A stretch of 64,000 nucleotides of DNA from Owenweeksia sp. (GCA_002695025.1 NZNV01000001.1:1-64000); one strand, 5' to 3'. Shown: positions 49,399-58,782, numbered from the stretch's first letter. Notes: generated by a model from the sequence alone, not told the origin. Program-made: numbers and translations.

Positions 49399-49749
49399 TT
49401 ACACAAAAACTTTTTCGGAATACACTCCCATTATGATCAACAGAATAAGGAGGATATAGATGGTGATGTGAATGCGTTTTACGGATCGTTTAAGATGGTT
49501 GAGTTCTTCCTTATCCTCATCCAGCACAATGGCATACATCAGGGGGAACATGAGAAAAGCTTCCCAGCGCAGCGCGCGTTCTCCGGCATCTGTATAGTCA
49601 AATTGTACAAAATCGCTGATATGGCCTTTTTTCTTTTTACGGCTGATACGCAGGTATTGTAGTTGAATACCGGCTTTTACAATAAAGAGGACAATGATCG
49701 CCAGCATCAAGATTATGGCGAAAAAAATGAAGATAAATTGCAACAGCAT
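49399..49749 (-). CDS. Small membrane protein, unknown
   Basis: The 116-residue protein has two membrane helices, near residues 5-25 and 95-113, with a charged cytosolic middle (KKKKGHISDF, DEDKEELNHL). I recognise no family. The ATG at 49749 is preferred because the longer frame to 49797 adds a charged non-hydrophobic start. It lies 8 bases upstream of cca in the same operon and could be an envelope assembly accessory; this is speculation. Confidence 0.55.
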   Translation of the reverse strand: MLLQFIFIFFAIILMLAIIVLFIVKAGIQLQYLRISRKKKKGHISDFVQFDYTDAGERALRWEAFLMFPLMYAIVLDEDKEELNHLKRSVKRIHITIYILLILLIIMGVYSEKVFV

Positions 49750-49829
49750 CTGGCTCCTTTCTCTGACGGCCGGCAAAAGTACGGCTATCTGTGGCAATAG
49801 GCAAGCAATTTACCACTTTGAAAACCAGC

Positions 49830-50597
49830 TCATTCCTTTTTGATGTCCTCACCTTCGTGAATACGCCATATTTTAAGCGACCGCAGGAAAATGTAGTAGG
49901 AGGAATGTACAGCCAGGATAAAACCCACCTTGCCATCCAGGATACCCAGTTGCAGAAAATACTTTTTAAAGAAGGTAAAGGCAGGCTTTACAAAAAGGTG
50001 AAAGGCTCCCACCTTCTGCACTTTATTTACGCGATCATAAGCGCCCCAGCTGGTGTAACGATCGGCCTTGAACATCATGTGTTCCAGGCTTTTGTAGGTA
50101 TAATGCTGGAGCTTGTTCCTGAGGTAACCTACGCTGCCGTTCACTATGACCTCAGCGTGTACGTGCTTGTCTTCGTAACGGCATTTACTTTTCCGGAAAA
50201 GGCGGATCACTTTATCACCCTGCCAGCCGCTGTAATTTACCTTACGGCCCATAAGGTGATTTTGGCGGTATATCCAGTAAGCGTCTTCAGGGTTTTCACT
50301 GGAAAGTATCTTTTCGATCTCGGCCTGTAATTCAGGAGTAACCCGTTCATCCGCATCTACCAGAAGTATCCATTCATGTTCGGCCTGGGGGATGGCCCAG
50401 TTCTTTTGCGAAGCGGAGTTTCCGTATTCACGTTGTAGCAGCCGGATGTCAAATTGTTGCGCCAGTTCCACGGTACGGTCGGTAGAGTAGGAGTCTACCA
50501 CCATTACTTCATCGGCAAAGCTCACGGAGCGGATCACCGCTTCAATGTTGTGTTCTTCGTTACCGGTGGGTATTATGGCCGTAAGCTTCTGCTTCAT
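49830..50597 (-). CDS. Family 2 glycosyltransferase (WaaE/KdtX-like)
   Basis: The 255-residue protein has the GT-A start KLTAIIPTGNEEHNIEAVI, then VDSYSTDRT and the DxD-bearing LLVDADERVTPEL (about residues 85-97). The later segment QGDKVIRLFRK and CRYEDKHVHAEV match WaaE-like family-2 transferases that add sugar to LPS core. It has no signal peptide and would be membrane-associated. The ATG at 50597 overlaps the upstream GT4 stop by four bases. Sugar donor unknown. Confidence 0.85.
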   Translation of the reverse strand: MKQKLTAIIPTGNEEHNIEAVIRSVSFADEVMVVDSYSTDRTVELAQQFDIRLLQREYGNSASQKNWAIPQAEHEWILLVDADERVTPELQAEIEKILSSENPEDAYWIYRQNHLMGRKVNYSGWQGDKVIRLFRKSKCRYEDKHVHAEVIVNGSVGYLRNKLQHYTYKSLEHMMFKADRYTSWGAYDRVNKVQKVGAFHLFVKPAFTFFKKYFLQLGILDGKVGFILAVHSSYYIFLRSLKIWRIHEGEDIKKE

Positions 50598-51694
50598 ACT
50601 AAACTGGTGTACAGGTTGTGCCATTGCCTGGCAATTACATCATCTTTAAAATGCTGTGCAAAGGTATAACCACTTTCCATCATTTGCTTTTGCAGTTCTT
50701 CGGAACGCCATACCCGGTCTATAGCCGTGGTAAGATCTTCCTGGCTTTTAGGGTCCACCAACAGGCTGGAAGGGCCCGCTACTTCCGGAAGTGAGCTGGT
50801 GTTTGAGGTGATGACCGGTGTTTTGCTTACCAGGGCTTCCAATACCGGAATACCGAAACCTTCAAAGGTGGAAGGGTACACAAAAAGGGTGGCACCCTGG
50901 TACAAAGCGGCCAGGTGTTGATTGTCCATTACCGATGGGGTATACACCAACTTGTGATTCAGGCCTGGTTCTACGTGCTTTTTCCAGTATTTGGTGGCTC
51001 TGCCGATCATCACCAGGGGTATTTCCAGCTTCTGGGTAGCTTTGACTACCTGGGCTACGTTCTTGCGCTTTTCCAGTGTCCCCACAAAAAGAACGTACTT
51101 TTCCGGCAAGCCGTAGACTTGCTTTATCCTTTCAATTTCCGTAGCACTTTGTTCCTCCCTAAAAAGCGGGTCGCAACCCTGGTAGATCACTTTTATGTTT
51201 TCAGCCGGTATCTTAAGGAATTCCTCCAGGTCCCTGCGGGTTTGTTCACTGATGGCCACAATGCTGGTAGCCTGTTGGCAGGCAAGTTTGAGTTTGCGGG
51301 TGTAGATCTTCCGGTCAATGGGTTTGTAAAGCTGTGGGTTCCGCATAAAGATCAGGTCGTGAACCGTAAGTACGGAGGGGATGCCACGTTTACGTAAACC
51401 GGTTGGCAGCTCCTGGCTGAGACCATGGAAAATATCTACCTGGTCTTTTTTGGCCCGGTCCGCCAGCAGCCGTTGCCGCCAGATGTTTACAAACAGTGGG
51501 TTGCTGATGCTGGGGCGTAGCTCTTTTACCGGGGGAAGATCTTCCCCAAAGGGAACTTTGGGCTTTTTAGGATTGTAGAGATAATATTCATCATCCGGAT
51601 AGGAAGTGGCCAGGGCACGCACCAGGTTCCGGCTGAAATTACCGAGACCACTACGGTTATGAAAAACCCTTTTTGCTTCGTAGCCGATGCGCAT
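50594..51694 (-). CDS. Family 4 glycosyltransferase
   Basis: The 366-residue GT-B enzyme starts MRIGYEAKRVFHNRSGLGNF. It carries the N-terminal nucleotide-independent half and the C-terminal donor-binding signature FEGFGIPVLEALVSKTPVITS (E...G.P..EA..), typical of GT4. It likely builds LPS core or O-antigen with the neighbouring GT2. The ATG at 51694 fits the fold; the longer frame to 51715 has seven added residues. The stop of the dihydroorotase-like gene lies two bases upstream of its start. Confidence 0.87.
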   Translation of the reverse strand: MRIGYEAKRVFHNRSGLGNFSRNLVRALATSYPDDEYYLYNPKKPKVPFGEDLPPVKELRPSISNPLFVNIWRQRLLADRAKKDQVDIFHGLSQELPTGLRKRGIPSVLTVHDLIFMRNPQLYKPIDRKIYTRKLKLACQQATSIVAISEQTRRDLEEFLKIPAENIKVIYQGCDPLFREEQSATEIERIKQVYGLPEKYVLFVGTLEKRKNVAQVVKATQKLEIPLVMIGRATKYWKKHVEPGLNHKLVYTPSVMDNQHLAALYQGATLFVYPSTFEGFGIPVLEALVSKTPVITSNTSSLPEVAGPSSLLVDPKSQEDLTTAIDRVWRSEELQKQMMESGYTFAQHFKDDVIARQWHNLYTSLV

Positions 51695-51696
51695 GT

Positions 51697-52980
51697 TTAC
51701 ATATCCGCGAGCCACACCATGGTGCCCTTGTTGAAGATTCCCAGCGATTTACCTTTAAGCGGCTTGCCGATAAAGGGTGAGTTGGCCGATTTGCTCTGTA
51801 TGTGTTTCTTTTCAAAAGTCCATTCCAGGGCGGGGTTGAAAAAGGTAAGTTCGGCCCAGTTGCCTTCTTCAATGGAAGGTATTTCCAGGTTGAGTATCCT
51901 GCGAGGATTGATGCTGATCAGTTCAATGATCCGCTCCCAGCTTACCTTACCTTCCAGCGACTTTCCAATGGCCCCGATAAAACTTTCCAGGGCGATGATA
52001 CCAAAGGCTGCGTGATCAAATTCACATTTTTTATTTTCAATATCCTGGGGTAGGTGATCAGAGGCTATGGCGGAAATAAGGTCATCGTTGAGTGCCTGTA
52101 TCAGGGCTTCGTTGTCCTTTTTACTGCGGAAGGGAGGCATGGCCTTCAGGCGGGTGTCGTAACTCTCCAGGTCCTCATCCGTAAAGTAGAGGTTGCCCAC
52201 GGCTACATCAGCGGTAAAATCCTTACCCTCTTTTCGAGCCTGGCTCAAAATGCCCAAAGTACTCTCTGCGGAAATACCCATAAAGTGTACGCCTGTTTCC
52301 GCGTATTGCGCAAGGTGCAGGTCGCGCTGTACGCTTACTTCCTCCGCCAGTGCGGGAATACCTTTTAACCCGAGGTAAATACTTTTCTCACCTTCGTGGA
52401 TCTGGCCACCCTTGGCAAGGTCATGGTCCAGAGGCATTAAGTGCAGGGGTGGTGAAAAACTGCGGTGATACTGCAATGCCAGTTTAAGTAACGCGCTGTT
52501 GGCTAATGGGCTTTTTCCCTGGCTGAAACCCACAGCTCCGGCCTGGTACATATCGTACATTTCGCTGAGTTCCTCTCCTTTCTGACCTTTGGTGATCGCT
52601 CCATAGGGGTACACACCCACCGGGAATTCCTCGGCTTTCTTGTATACATATTCCACATCAGCTTTAGAGTCAATGGGCGGATTGGTATCAGGAGATACAG
52701 CCACCCCGGTGAACCCTCCGAAGATGGCGGCATTGATACCGCTTTCAATGTCTTCTTTTTCTTCGTGACCCGGATCCCAGAAATGGGCCCGCAGGTCAAA
52801 CCAGCCCGGGCTTACATGCAGGTTGTCGGCTTCAAATACTTCAGCATCATCTATATCCAGCTTATTGCCGATCTCCTTAATGGTGTCATCTTCAATGCAA
52901 ATGTCCATTACCTTACCATGATGACCGGAGGTTGGGTCAATGATCTTGGCGTTGCGGATCAGTATGCGGTTTGCGTTCAT
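51697..52980 (-). CDS. Dihydroorotase-like amidohydrolase, predicted inactive
   Basis: The 427-residue protein aligns by eye with class-I dihydroorotase along its length (NAKIIDPTSG, GFTGVAVSPDTNPPID, IASDHLP). Key metal and substrate residues are missing. The canonical D-x-H-x-H-x-R becomes D62-L-R64-A-H66-F-W68; the metal His before S-T ('H.ST') is Gly235 in GISAES; the usual HH before LLLTDED is GN. Asp308 remains. It would not hydrolyse dihydroorotate, but could support aspartate transcarbamoylase, as described for pseudo-DHOases, or serve another role. It lies between the BatA-like and GT4 genes with 2-4-base gaps. Confidence 0.8.
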   Translation of the reverse strand: MNANRILIRNAKIIDPTSGHHGKVMDICIEDDTIKEIGNKLDIDDAEVFEADNLHVSPGWFDLRAHFWDPGHEEKEDIESGINAAIFGGFTGVAVSPDTNPPIDSKADVEYVYKKAEEFPVGVYPYGAITKGQKGEELSEMYDMYQAGAVGFSQGKSPLANSALLKLALQYHRSFSPPLHLMPLDHDLAKGGQIHEGEKSIYLGLKGIPALAEEVSVQRDLHLAQYAETGVHFMGISAESTLGILSQARKEGKDFTADVAVGNLYFTDEDLESYDTRLKAMPPFRSKKDNEALIQALNDDLISAIASDHLPQDIENKKCEFDHAAFGIIALESFIGAIGKSLEGKVSWERIIELISINPRRILNLEIPSIEEGNWAELTFFNPALEWTFEKKHIQSKSANSPFIGKPLKGKSLGIFNKGTMVWLADM

Positions 52981-52984
52981 GGGT

Positions 52985-54994
52985 CTACTTCCAGAGTTTT
53001 AACAAAAGCATTTCGAGCAGTAAAAACAAAAGGGCTCCGGCCAAAAACCAGCGCCATAATGGGTAACCATTGTATAAAGTATGAATGCGTTCACCGAGTA
53101 GGGTAGCGTTTCCTTCCAACACTTCCGGAGCCTGGTTCATACTGGTGTTTTCCAGTTCAGCAGCCGAGCGGAATTTCCAGTCGCTCTCACGGGGATCTAC
53201 ATTTACGGCCAGTAGGCCAAGGTTGTTGCCTTCTTTTTGTACCGGGTAAATTCCGGGTTCCACTTCCACGGGCAGGCTGTGGATCTCCACTTTTCTGCCC
53301 CGGTTGCGCTGGGGCGGGATGAGGCTTTGACCGTTCATTTCCACAGCCAGTGGTATTTCATTGTTGCCAACCTGTTCAAACTGCTGTCCGCTGTTGCGGC
53401 CGGCTGCGTTATAGAGCGGGGAGCGGGTGCTGCTGTACAGGGCAGCGTTCAGCATGATGGGTACCAAGATTGGGTGACGGGCCAGCGAGCTGGTTTCAGC
53501 GTCCAGGGAAGTAGTCCATGCCACCACCTGGCCGTTCTCGCGGGGATATCGCATCAGCAAGGGATCACCATTCTCAAAGCCGATCACCCGGAAACCACCG
53601 GAATTGCTCAGGCGCAGATAGCTGCTGGCGTAAGGTAATTGTAAATTACGGGAGCGCTCCGTGAAAACGTTTTCGAATAAGAGATCATTGTAGGCTACTT
53701 CTGCTCCCTTGCGTTCGGTATTTTCCAAACCGTTAAAGCCTCCTATGCCCAGGCCTTGCAGTACGGGTTGATCATTTTCAGGATTCAGCGATGGTATAAC
53801 CACCACGTTTCCACCATCTGCAAGCTTACCTTCCAGGGCAGACTGTAAGCCGGAGGGGAAACTGTTGAGACCATCCAGGATGATAAGTTTATAGGAACTT
53901 AATTCTCCATAATTGATCTGGTTGAGAGGAGTGGTGGTCAAATGATATACAGCATCCTGGTAGAGGCGCTCCAGGGTTTCTTTATGTTTTTCACCAATGG
54001 CCAGTACACGCAGGGGTTCCCTGATGCTAAAGGTGAAGTAGAACTCATTGTCAAAATAAGGTTCACCCGCATCCAGTGATACTTTACCGCGATAGTTACC
54101 GCGTTCAGCAGGGCGAATGGTAAAGCTGATCACATCTTTAGAGTCCGGTTGCAATTCAAATTCGCGGGCGGCCACCAGTTCGTCATTGATCTCCAGCTTT
54201 ATAGAGAGGCCGTGTAAGGCTGATGAGCCGTAATTACTCAATTGAACCTGTACTTCCTGGTCAAAGCCGGGTTGCAATACGGGCTGATCAAACCACACGG
54301 AATCAATTGCTACGTTGGACAGTTCATTGGCGGATTCAAAACGGATAAAGTGGGTGTTCCAGTTCTCCCGGTCAAATGATTGCAGGTCCTCAAACTGTGA
54401 GGTCTGGAAATCGGAAAGCACAAATACCTGCAATTTACCTTTCTCGGTGTTTACATCCTGCCAGGGGCCTGCCAGGCGGCTTTGTATTTCTTCGGCTGTA
54501 CGGTATGCCTGTGAGGGTTGCAGCTCATCCACCATCTGTATGGCTTCGTTAGGCGTGTAATAGCGCTGCTCCCGCCCTTCAAAGTTGTTACTTACTAGCT
54601 GTACGTTAAAGTTTTCGGGTAACGATTTCAGCAGTTCCACGGCCTGGCTTCGTGCTTCGTCCAGCAAGGGGCCGTTCGGGCCCTTGGTTTTCATGCTCAG
54701 GCTGTTGTCCAGGTACAGTGCAGCGTAGTTGGAGGTTCCTGCACTACTTTCCTCGGCAGGGATATAAGGTTGGGTAAAGGCAATGACCAAAAGGGCCAGG
54801 GCCAGTAAACGGCAGCAAAGGACAATAAGGTGGCGAAGCCGGTTAAAGGATTGCGATTTTTTTTGAATAGCCTGTAAAAAGCGGTTGTTACTGAAGTAAA
54901 CCGTTTTATAACGCCTGAAATTAAAAAGGTGAACGATGACCGGAATGGCCAGCGCTAGCATTGCCCAGAAGAATTGCGGGTACAGGAAATTCAT
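52985..54994 (-). CDS. BatA-like von Willebrand A domain membrane protein
   Basis: The 669-residue protein begins with the BatA N-terminal double-membrane motif (FLYPQFFWAMLALAIPVIVHLFNFRRYK), followed by a second helix (VLCCRLLALALLVIAFTQPYIP) and a VWA domain (about 90-210) with YLDNSLSMKTKG as a MIDAS-like D-x-S-x-S. Large beta domains and a final membrane helix (WFLAGALLFLLLEMLLL) follow. Bat proteins are associated with oxidative stress tolerance and complex assembly at the membrane. The gene stands next to the dihydroorotase homologue, four bases from it, an order common in Bacteroidota as I recall. Confidence 0.8.
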   Translation of the reverse strand: MNFLYPQFFWAMLALAIPVIVHLFNFRRYKTVYFSNNRFLQAIQKKSQSFNRLRHLIVLCCRLLALALLVIAFTQPYIPAEESSAGTSNYAALYLDNSLSMKTKGPNGPLLDEARSQAVELLKSLPENFNVQLVSNNFEGREQRYYTPNEAIQMVDELQPSQAYRTAEEIQSRLAGPWQDVNTEKGKLQVFVLSDFQTSQFEDLQSFDRENWNTHFIRFESANELSNVAIDSVWFDQPVLQPGFDQEVQVQLSNYGSSALHGLSIKLEINDELVAAREFELQPDSKDVISFTIRPAERGNYRGKVSLDAGEPYFDNEFYFTFSIREPLRVLAIGEKHKETLERLYQDAVYHLTTTPLNQINYGELSSYKLIILDGLNSFPSGLQSALEGKLADGGNVVVIPSLNPENDQPVLQGLGIGGFNGLENTERKGAEVAYNDLLFENVFTERSRNLQLPYASSYLRLSNSGGFRVIGFENGDPLLMRYPRENGQVVAWTTSLDAETSSLARHPILVPIMLNAALYSSTRSPLYNAAGRNSGQQFEQVGNNEIPLAVEMNGQSLIPPQRNRGRKVEIHSLPVEVEPGIYPVQKEGNNLGLLAVNVDPRESDWKFRSAAELENTSMNQAPEVLEGNATLLGERIHTLYNGYPLWRWFLAGALLFLLLEMLLLKLWK

Positions 54995-55041
54995 TAAAGC
55001 GCAAAGATATACAAAGCTGCCATCCTGTACTTATAAATTAG

Positions 55042-56055
55042 TTAAAGAATTGCCTGCTGTGTGGATATCTTAACCGGCATTCCGATCACATCGCGGCAAA
55101 AGGCCTTCACTTCTTTTTCCACTACCTGGTAATCCGCTGATTTAATGGAGGAACCAATCACGTGATCACCAGGAGTGGGGAGAGGAACGTATTTTTTCTC
55201 ACTGTCCGGTGTGCCTAGTGCTTTGTGCATTTCCGGTATCACCGAAACGTCCACCACTTCATCCTGGTGTTGTTCATCCTTGTAATAGTAAAGAGTAAGC
55301 ACCGGGCATTTTACTTTGGCATAGAGGGTATCGTACATAGTGGTTTCCAGCAACTCTTCCAGGGCTACCAGGGCGGAGGGAGTATGCAAGGTATCCCAGT
55401 ACTTTGAGGCTTCTTGCTGGTGGTGGTGGATAACGCGGCCCTTGCCGTATAACAGGCGTGCAATCTGTTCTCCCCAGGGATCATTGAGAATACGGGCGGC
55501 TGCGTTACGGATGCGAAGGTTGGGGGAAAGGTTTACCAGTCCGGCTACCTTATCGGGATAATCGGCAGCCAGCTTAAGGGCCAGGGGGCTCCCGGTGGAA
55601 GTGCTTATGATCACTACTTTGTTTCCCAGGCTGTGTGCTATCATCAAAGCTTCCTGGGCTGATTCCCATGCTGATTCAGGAGTAAAACCACTAAGCGCAA
55701 GCGTATCCATAAGGCCGTGTCCGGCAAGACGTGCCATATAGGTGTTGACCCCAAAGTATTTAGCCACATTGCGATTTACGGGATCACCCTCCATCCAGCT
55801 GGCCGAAAAGCCGTGCAGGTACAGCAATACATAGTCTGTAGGTTTCCCGGTACTATCAGCCCAGATGATCTGGGCGTGGTTATCCTTGCGAAGATGGTAT
55901 TGAGCTTCGTGCTGTGCCACGTAATCATCAATATGTTCAATGGGTGGAACGGAAGGAAGCTGTTGGGTATACACCGGGGTTTCAGGGGTAGGACCCATAA
56001 GGTAGACCACCACTAGTATCGCCAAAATGGCGAGTGCGATAAGCAGTTTTTTCAT
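55042..56055 (-). CDS. Alpha/beta hydrolase
   Basis: The 337-residue protein has an N-terminal membrane anchor (LLIALAILAILVVVYLMGP) and an alpha/beta hydrolase domain: YLHGFSAS as the oxyanion segment, the nucleophile elbow STSTGSP (Ser near residue 145), the Asp in TLYYYKDEQHQDEVVD and a late His in PGDHVIGSS. A lipase or esterase role on the periplasmic side is likely, but substrate cannot be called. It starts directly after the CFFCG protein gene's stop, suggesting the two are translationally coupled. Confidence 0.8.
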   Translation of the reverse strand: MKKLLIALAILAILVVVYLMGPTPETPVYTQQLPSVPPIEHIDDYVAQHEAQYHLRKDNHAQIIWADSTGKPTDYVLLYLHGFSASWMEGDPVNRNVAKYFGVNTYMARLAGHGLMDTLALSGFTPESAWESAQEALMIAHSLGNKVVIISTSTGSPLALKLAADYPDKVAGLVNLSPNLRIRNAAARILNDPWGEQIARLLYGKGRVIHHHQQEASKYWDTLHTPSALVALEELLETTMYDTLYAKVKCPVLTLYYYKDEQHQDEVVDVSVIPEMHKALGTPDSEKKYVPLPTPGDHVIGSSIKSADYQVVEKEVKAFCRDVIGMPVKISTQQAIL

Positions 56056-56508
56056 TTAATCGATCTCTTCGGCTTTCTGCAAGATATAACTAAATTCATC
56101 TACGTTAGAGTCGTTGAGCTTTAAGAATCCGCTTAAGGTAACCACGTCATCGGTCTTGAACCTGCGGGGTGTTTCCTTGAATTTAAGACTCATAACGGAT
56201 TCCGGTCCGGCTCCTCCGCAAAAGAAACAAGCACTGAAGGGATAAGCGGAGAGTGCATACACGCCACCTTCCACATCGAGGGGTATGATGTAACCTTTGA
56301 TGATCACCCGTTTGCCATCCAGTTTTTGAATGCTTTCCGGGAATACAGGCTTTACATACCATGCCTCCAGGTCGGGGTAATACTTATCTTTAAAAGTCAC
56401 CTTGGCCAGGAATTTCCAATCAATAAGGCGCGCAGTGTTTTCCTGGGCGTATAAACCGGAAGTGGTGATAATCAGGATGAGGGCCGTATTTCGGAAGAGT
56501 TTAAGCAT
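56056..56508 (-). CDS. CFFCG-motif secreted protein (DUF3299-like), copy B
   Basis: The 150-residue protein has a signal peptide (to about residue 21) and a domain with GYIIPLDVEGGVYALS and PFSACFFCGGAGPESV, ending in VVTLSGFLKLN. It is a tandem paralogue of the next gene upstream. The fold resembles DUF3299 as I recall it, seen in zinc-regulated ABC transporter loci. The CxxC pair could bind metal. The stop overlaps the start of the hydrolase gene region, and its own start overlaps copy A by one base. No heme motif is present. Confidence 0.7.
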   Translation of the reverse strand: MLKLFRNTALILIITTSGLYAQENTARLIDWKFLAKVTFKDKYYPDLEAWYVKPVFPESIQKLDGKRVIIKGYIIPLDVEGGVYALSAYPFSACFFCGGAGPESVMSLKFKETPRRFKTDDVVTLSGFLKLNDSNVDEFSYILQKAEEID

Positions 56509-56933
56509 TATCCGTGTAAACTTGCGTGGGTAAGGGTAAAGAATAAGGCGTTGCCATGGCGGTTCAATTTCAATACGCCTTTGATCATAACGTAGGTATC
56601 CGTGGCAAAGCGCCCCGGTGATTTATCAAATTTCAATTCTATAACCGTTTCCGGACCGGCATTTCCACAAAAGAAACAGGAGGTGAACGGATTCTTGGAG
56701 AGGGCGTAGGTATTGGCTTCCACATCAATCGGTATCAGGTAGCCGGAAATGGTCACTTCCTGCCCTTCGTATTGGGATTCCAGGATAGGGGGGAATTTAG
56801 GGATCAGGGTACCACCTGCTTCAAAATCATTGGTATAGGTGGTCATGCCCAGTACTTCCCACACCAGTGGTTTTTGAGCCCAGGCTGAAATGGATATAAG
56901 AAGTAATAAGCTTAATAAAGTACTACGCATCAC
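56508..56933 (-). CDS. CFFCG-motif secreted protein (DUF3299-like), copy A
   Basis: The 141-residue protein has a signal peptide (MMRSTLLSLLLLISISAWAQ) and shares with copy B the motifs GYLIPIDVEANTYALS and PFTSCFFCGNAGPETV, then LKFDKSPGRF and GVLKLN. About half of the residues of the two mature domains match, indicating gene duplication. The start overlaps the FtsX-like permease gene by 11 bases, so it is coupled to the transporter. Likely a periplasmic partner. Confidence 0.7.
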   Translation of the reverse strand: MMRSTLLSLLLLISISAWAQKPLVWEVLGMTTYTNDFEAGGTLIPKFPPILESQYEGQEVTISGYLIPIDVEANTYALSKNPFTSCFFCGNAGPETVIELKFDKSPGRFATDTYVMIKGVLKLNRHGNALFFTLTHASLHG

Positions 56934-58131
56934 TGAGGGTTTTGGAAATGTTCAACCGGAACGCTTGTACAGACGGCAACAATGAAGCCAGGAATCCGAT
57001 ACCTAAAATAGCGCCTGAAAGATAAACCTCCTGGATGGTAAGGATGGGAATGTGCAGGGAATAGCTGTATTCCTGGCTGGCCAGTTGGGATAATGCCCAG
57101 AGTCCCAGTTTGCCCAGGCCAATTCCAATAATATACCCGATCACCGAAATAATAAGCCCTTCCAGGATCACCAGGGTAAAAAGCTGTATACGCGATGCAC
57201 CCATAGAGCGTAACAGGGCCAGTTCAAATTTGCGGTCTTTCAGGCTTTGGTACAGGGAAACAAAAACACTGATGCCGGAAAGGATCACGATGAGTATAGC
57301 TAGTGCGCGTAAGGTTTCAATACCGTTGCCCATTAAGGCAAATAAACGGTTGATCTCAATAGCCGGCAATGCCGCTTGCATGGATGTTTGTTGGTTCACA
57401 ATACGGGGCACGGTAAGGTTGCCCATAGGACTGCCAAACTGAATGAGGGCAGCCGTTATTTCGCGGGGCTTTTCGGGCTGGTGATGCTCCGTTTCCTCAT
57501 GATGTTCTTCATGGCCTTCATCGTGCACGGACCATACACTTTCTATAGGGGTTAAAATGAGCTTGTCCACTACGGTGCCCGTGGGTTCCAGGATACCAGT
57601 CACCTTGTAGGCAAAGTGGTCATGCTCATCCATGTTATTCTGAAGACCATGGCTGCCGTTAAAAGTGTCTCCCAGGGAAAGACCGGTGAGGCGTGCTGCC
57701 CGGGCTCCCAGAACCACTTCACCCGGGGCAGACCACAATTGGCCTTCGGCAAATGAAGTATGGTAATGTTCCAGGTACGAGAATTCCGTTCCCACAATAC
57801 GGTAGCCTTCATAGTTATCACCATATGCTAGCGGAATACCTTTTTTCACCATCGGGTTCCGTACAAGTTGCTGGTATTCCTTCATCGGAATGTTGCCGGT
57901 GGGCGCATCCATCTGGTATACACTGCTCAGGATGAGCTGTAACGGACTTCCCTTGGCGCCCACCACCATATCAATGCCTTTGATGTTTTTGGTAAACTGG
58001 TCCTCTATCTGTTTGGAGGCGGACATCAACAAAGAGATAATCCCCGTTCCAAAGGCCAGAAGCAACACACTTAAAAAGGTGGCGAGTGGCCTCTGGCGGC
58101 TGTTCTTCCAACTGATGCTTAGCCAGGTCAT
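56923..58131 (-). CDS. FtsX/LolC-type ABC permease with histidine-rich loop
   Basis: The 402-residue permease has four membrane helices in the FtsX layout: one N-terminal (about 17-37), a long periplasmic loop (about 40-280), then three (about 285-395) with FELALLRSMGAS as the coupling motif. The loop holds two His/Glu clusters, DEHDHF (168-173) and HDEGHEEHHEETEHH (203-217), which should bind a transition metal, probably zinc. Its start overlaps the ATPase stop by four bases. With the CFFCG proteins this suggests a metal-linked membrane transporter. Confidence 0.82.
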   Translation of the reverse strand: MTWLSISWKNSRQRPLATFLSVLLLAFGTGIISLLMSASKQIEDQFTKNIKGIDMVVGAKGSPLQLILSSVYQMDAPTGNIPMKEYQQLVRNPMVKKGIPLAYGDNYEGYRIVGTEFSYLEHYHTSFAEGQLWSAPGEVVLGARAARLTGLSLGDTFNGSHGLQNNMDEHDHFAYKVTGILEPTGTVVDKLILTPIESVWSVHDEGHEEHHEETEHHQPEKPREITAALIQFGSPMGNLTVPRIVNQQTSMQAALPAIEINRLFALMGNGIETLRALAILIVILSGISVFVSLYQSLKDRKFELALLRSMGASRIQLFTLVILEGLIISVIGYIIGIGLGKLGLWALSQLASQEYSYSLHIPILTIQEVYLSGAILGIGFLASLLPSVQAFRLNISKTLSDA

Positions 58132-58754
58132 AGTTCAATACGGTTTTGGAAGATACTTTTCAGGCGGTTGTCATGGGTTACGATCACCAGGGTGGAGTTG
58201 TTTTCCTGTGCCGTGCTTTGCAGCAATTCCGCTACACGCAGGGCATTTTCATCATCCAGGGCCGAAGTGGGTTCATCTGCCAGCAACAGCGCAGGCCTAT
58301 GTACTACTGCCCGGGCAATGGAGGCTCTTTGTTGTTCACCGATACTCAGGTTCTGTGGCTTTTGGGAGGACTTGTGTTCTATGTTCAGAAAAGCCAGAAC
58401 TTTCCGGATCTTTTCCGGGGACGGCTTTAAACCGGCCAGTTGCATAGCCAGCTTCAGGTTTTCTTCTACAGTAAGGGCCTTGAGAAAATAGGAACGTTGA
58501 AAGACGATACCGATATGCCTGCCGCGGAAGCGGTCCCGGCTTTTAGAACTTAAGCGGGTAAGGTCGGTTTCGTGTATATTAACAGAACCGGAATCGGGCA
58601 CCAGCAATCCTCCCAGCAGATGGAGAAAAGTGGTTTTACCTTTGCCGGAATTCCCCAAAACCAAAAGGGAAGAATCCTGTTTTAACTGAAGGTCCGGAAA
58701 GTGCATTTGCGCACCCCCGGGATAAGCATACGAAAGATTTTGTGTGCTGATCAA
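58128..58754 (-). CDS. ABC ATPase, LolD/MacB-type
   Basis: The 208-residue ATPase has Walker A LGNSGKGKTTFL (about 33-44), signature LSIGEQQRASIARA, Walker B LLADEPTSALD and the H-switch VTHD. It belongs with LolD/MacB/FtsE-type ATPases and serves the FtsX-like permease that overlaps it. It is the first gene of a minus-strand run of twelve genes down to 47460. Confidence 0.9.
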   Translation of the reverse strand: MISTQNLSYAYPGGAQMHFPDLQLKQDSSLLVLGNSGKGKTTFLHLLGGLLVPDSGSVNIHETDLTRLSSKSRDRFRGRHIGIVFQRSYFLKALTVEENLKLAMQLAGLKPSPEKIRKVLAFLNIEHKSSQKPQNLSIGEQQRASIARAVVHRPALLLADEPTSALDDENALRVAELLQSTAQENNSTLVIVTHDNRLKSIFQNRIEL

Positions 58755-58774
58755 AGACCTGAATTTTTAGGAAT

Positions 58775-58782
58775 TACAAAGC
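58775..58782 (-). promoter_or_regulatory. -7 box of the FtsX-transporter operon
   Basis: On the minus strand the bases read TAGCTTTG, matching TAnnTTTG, 20 bases before the ATPase start codon. No clear TTTG was found at the usual upstream distance. Confidence 0.4.
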
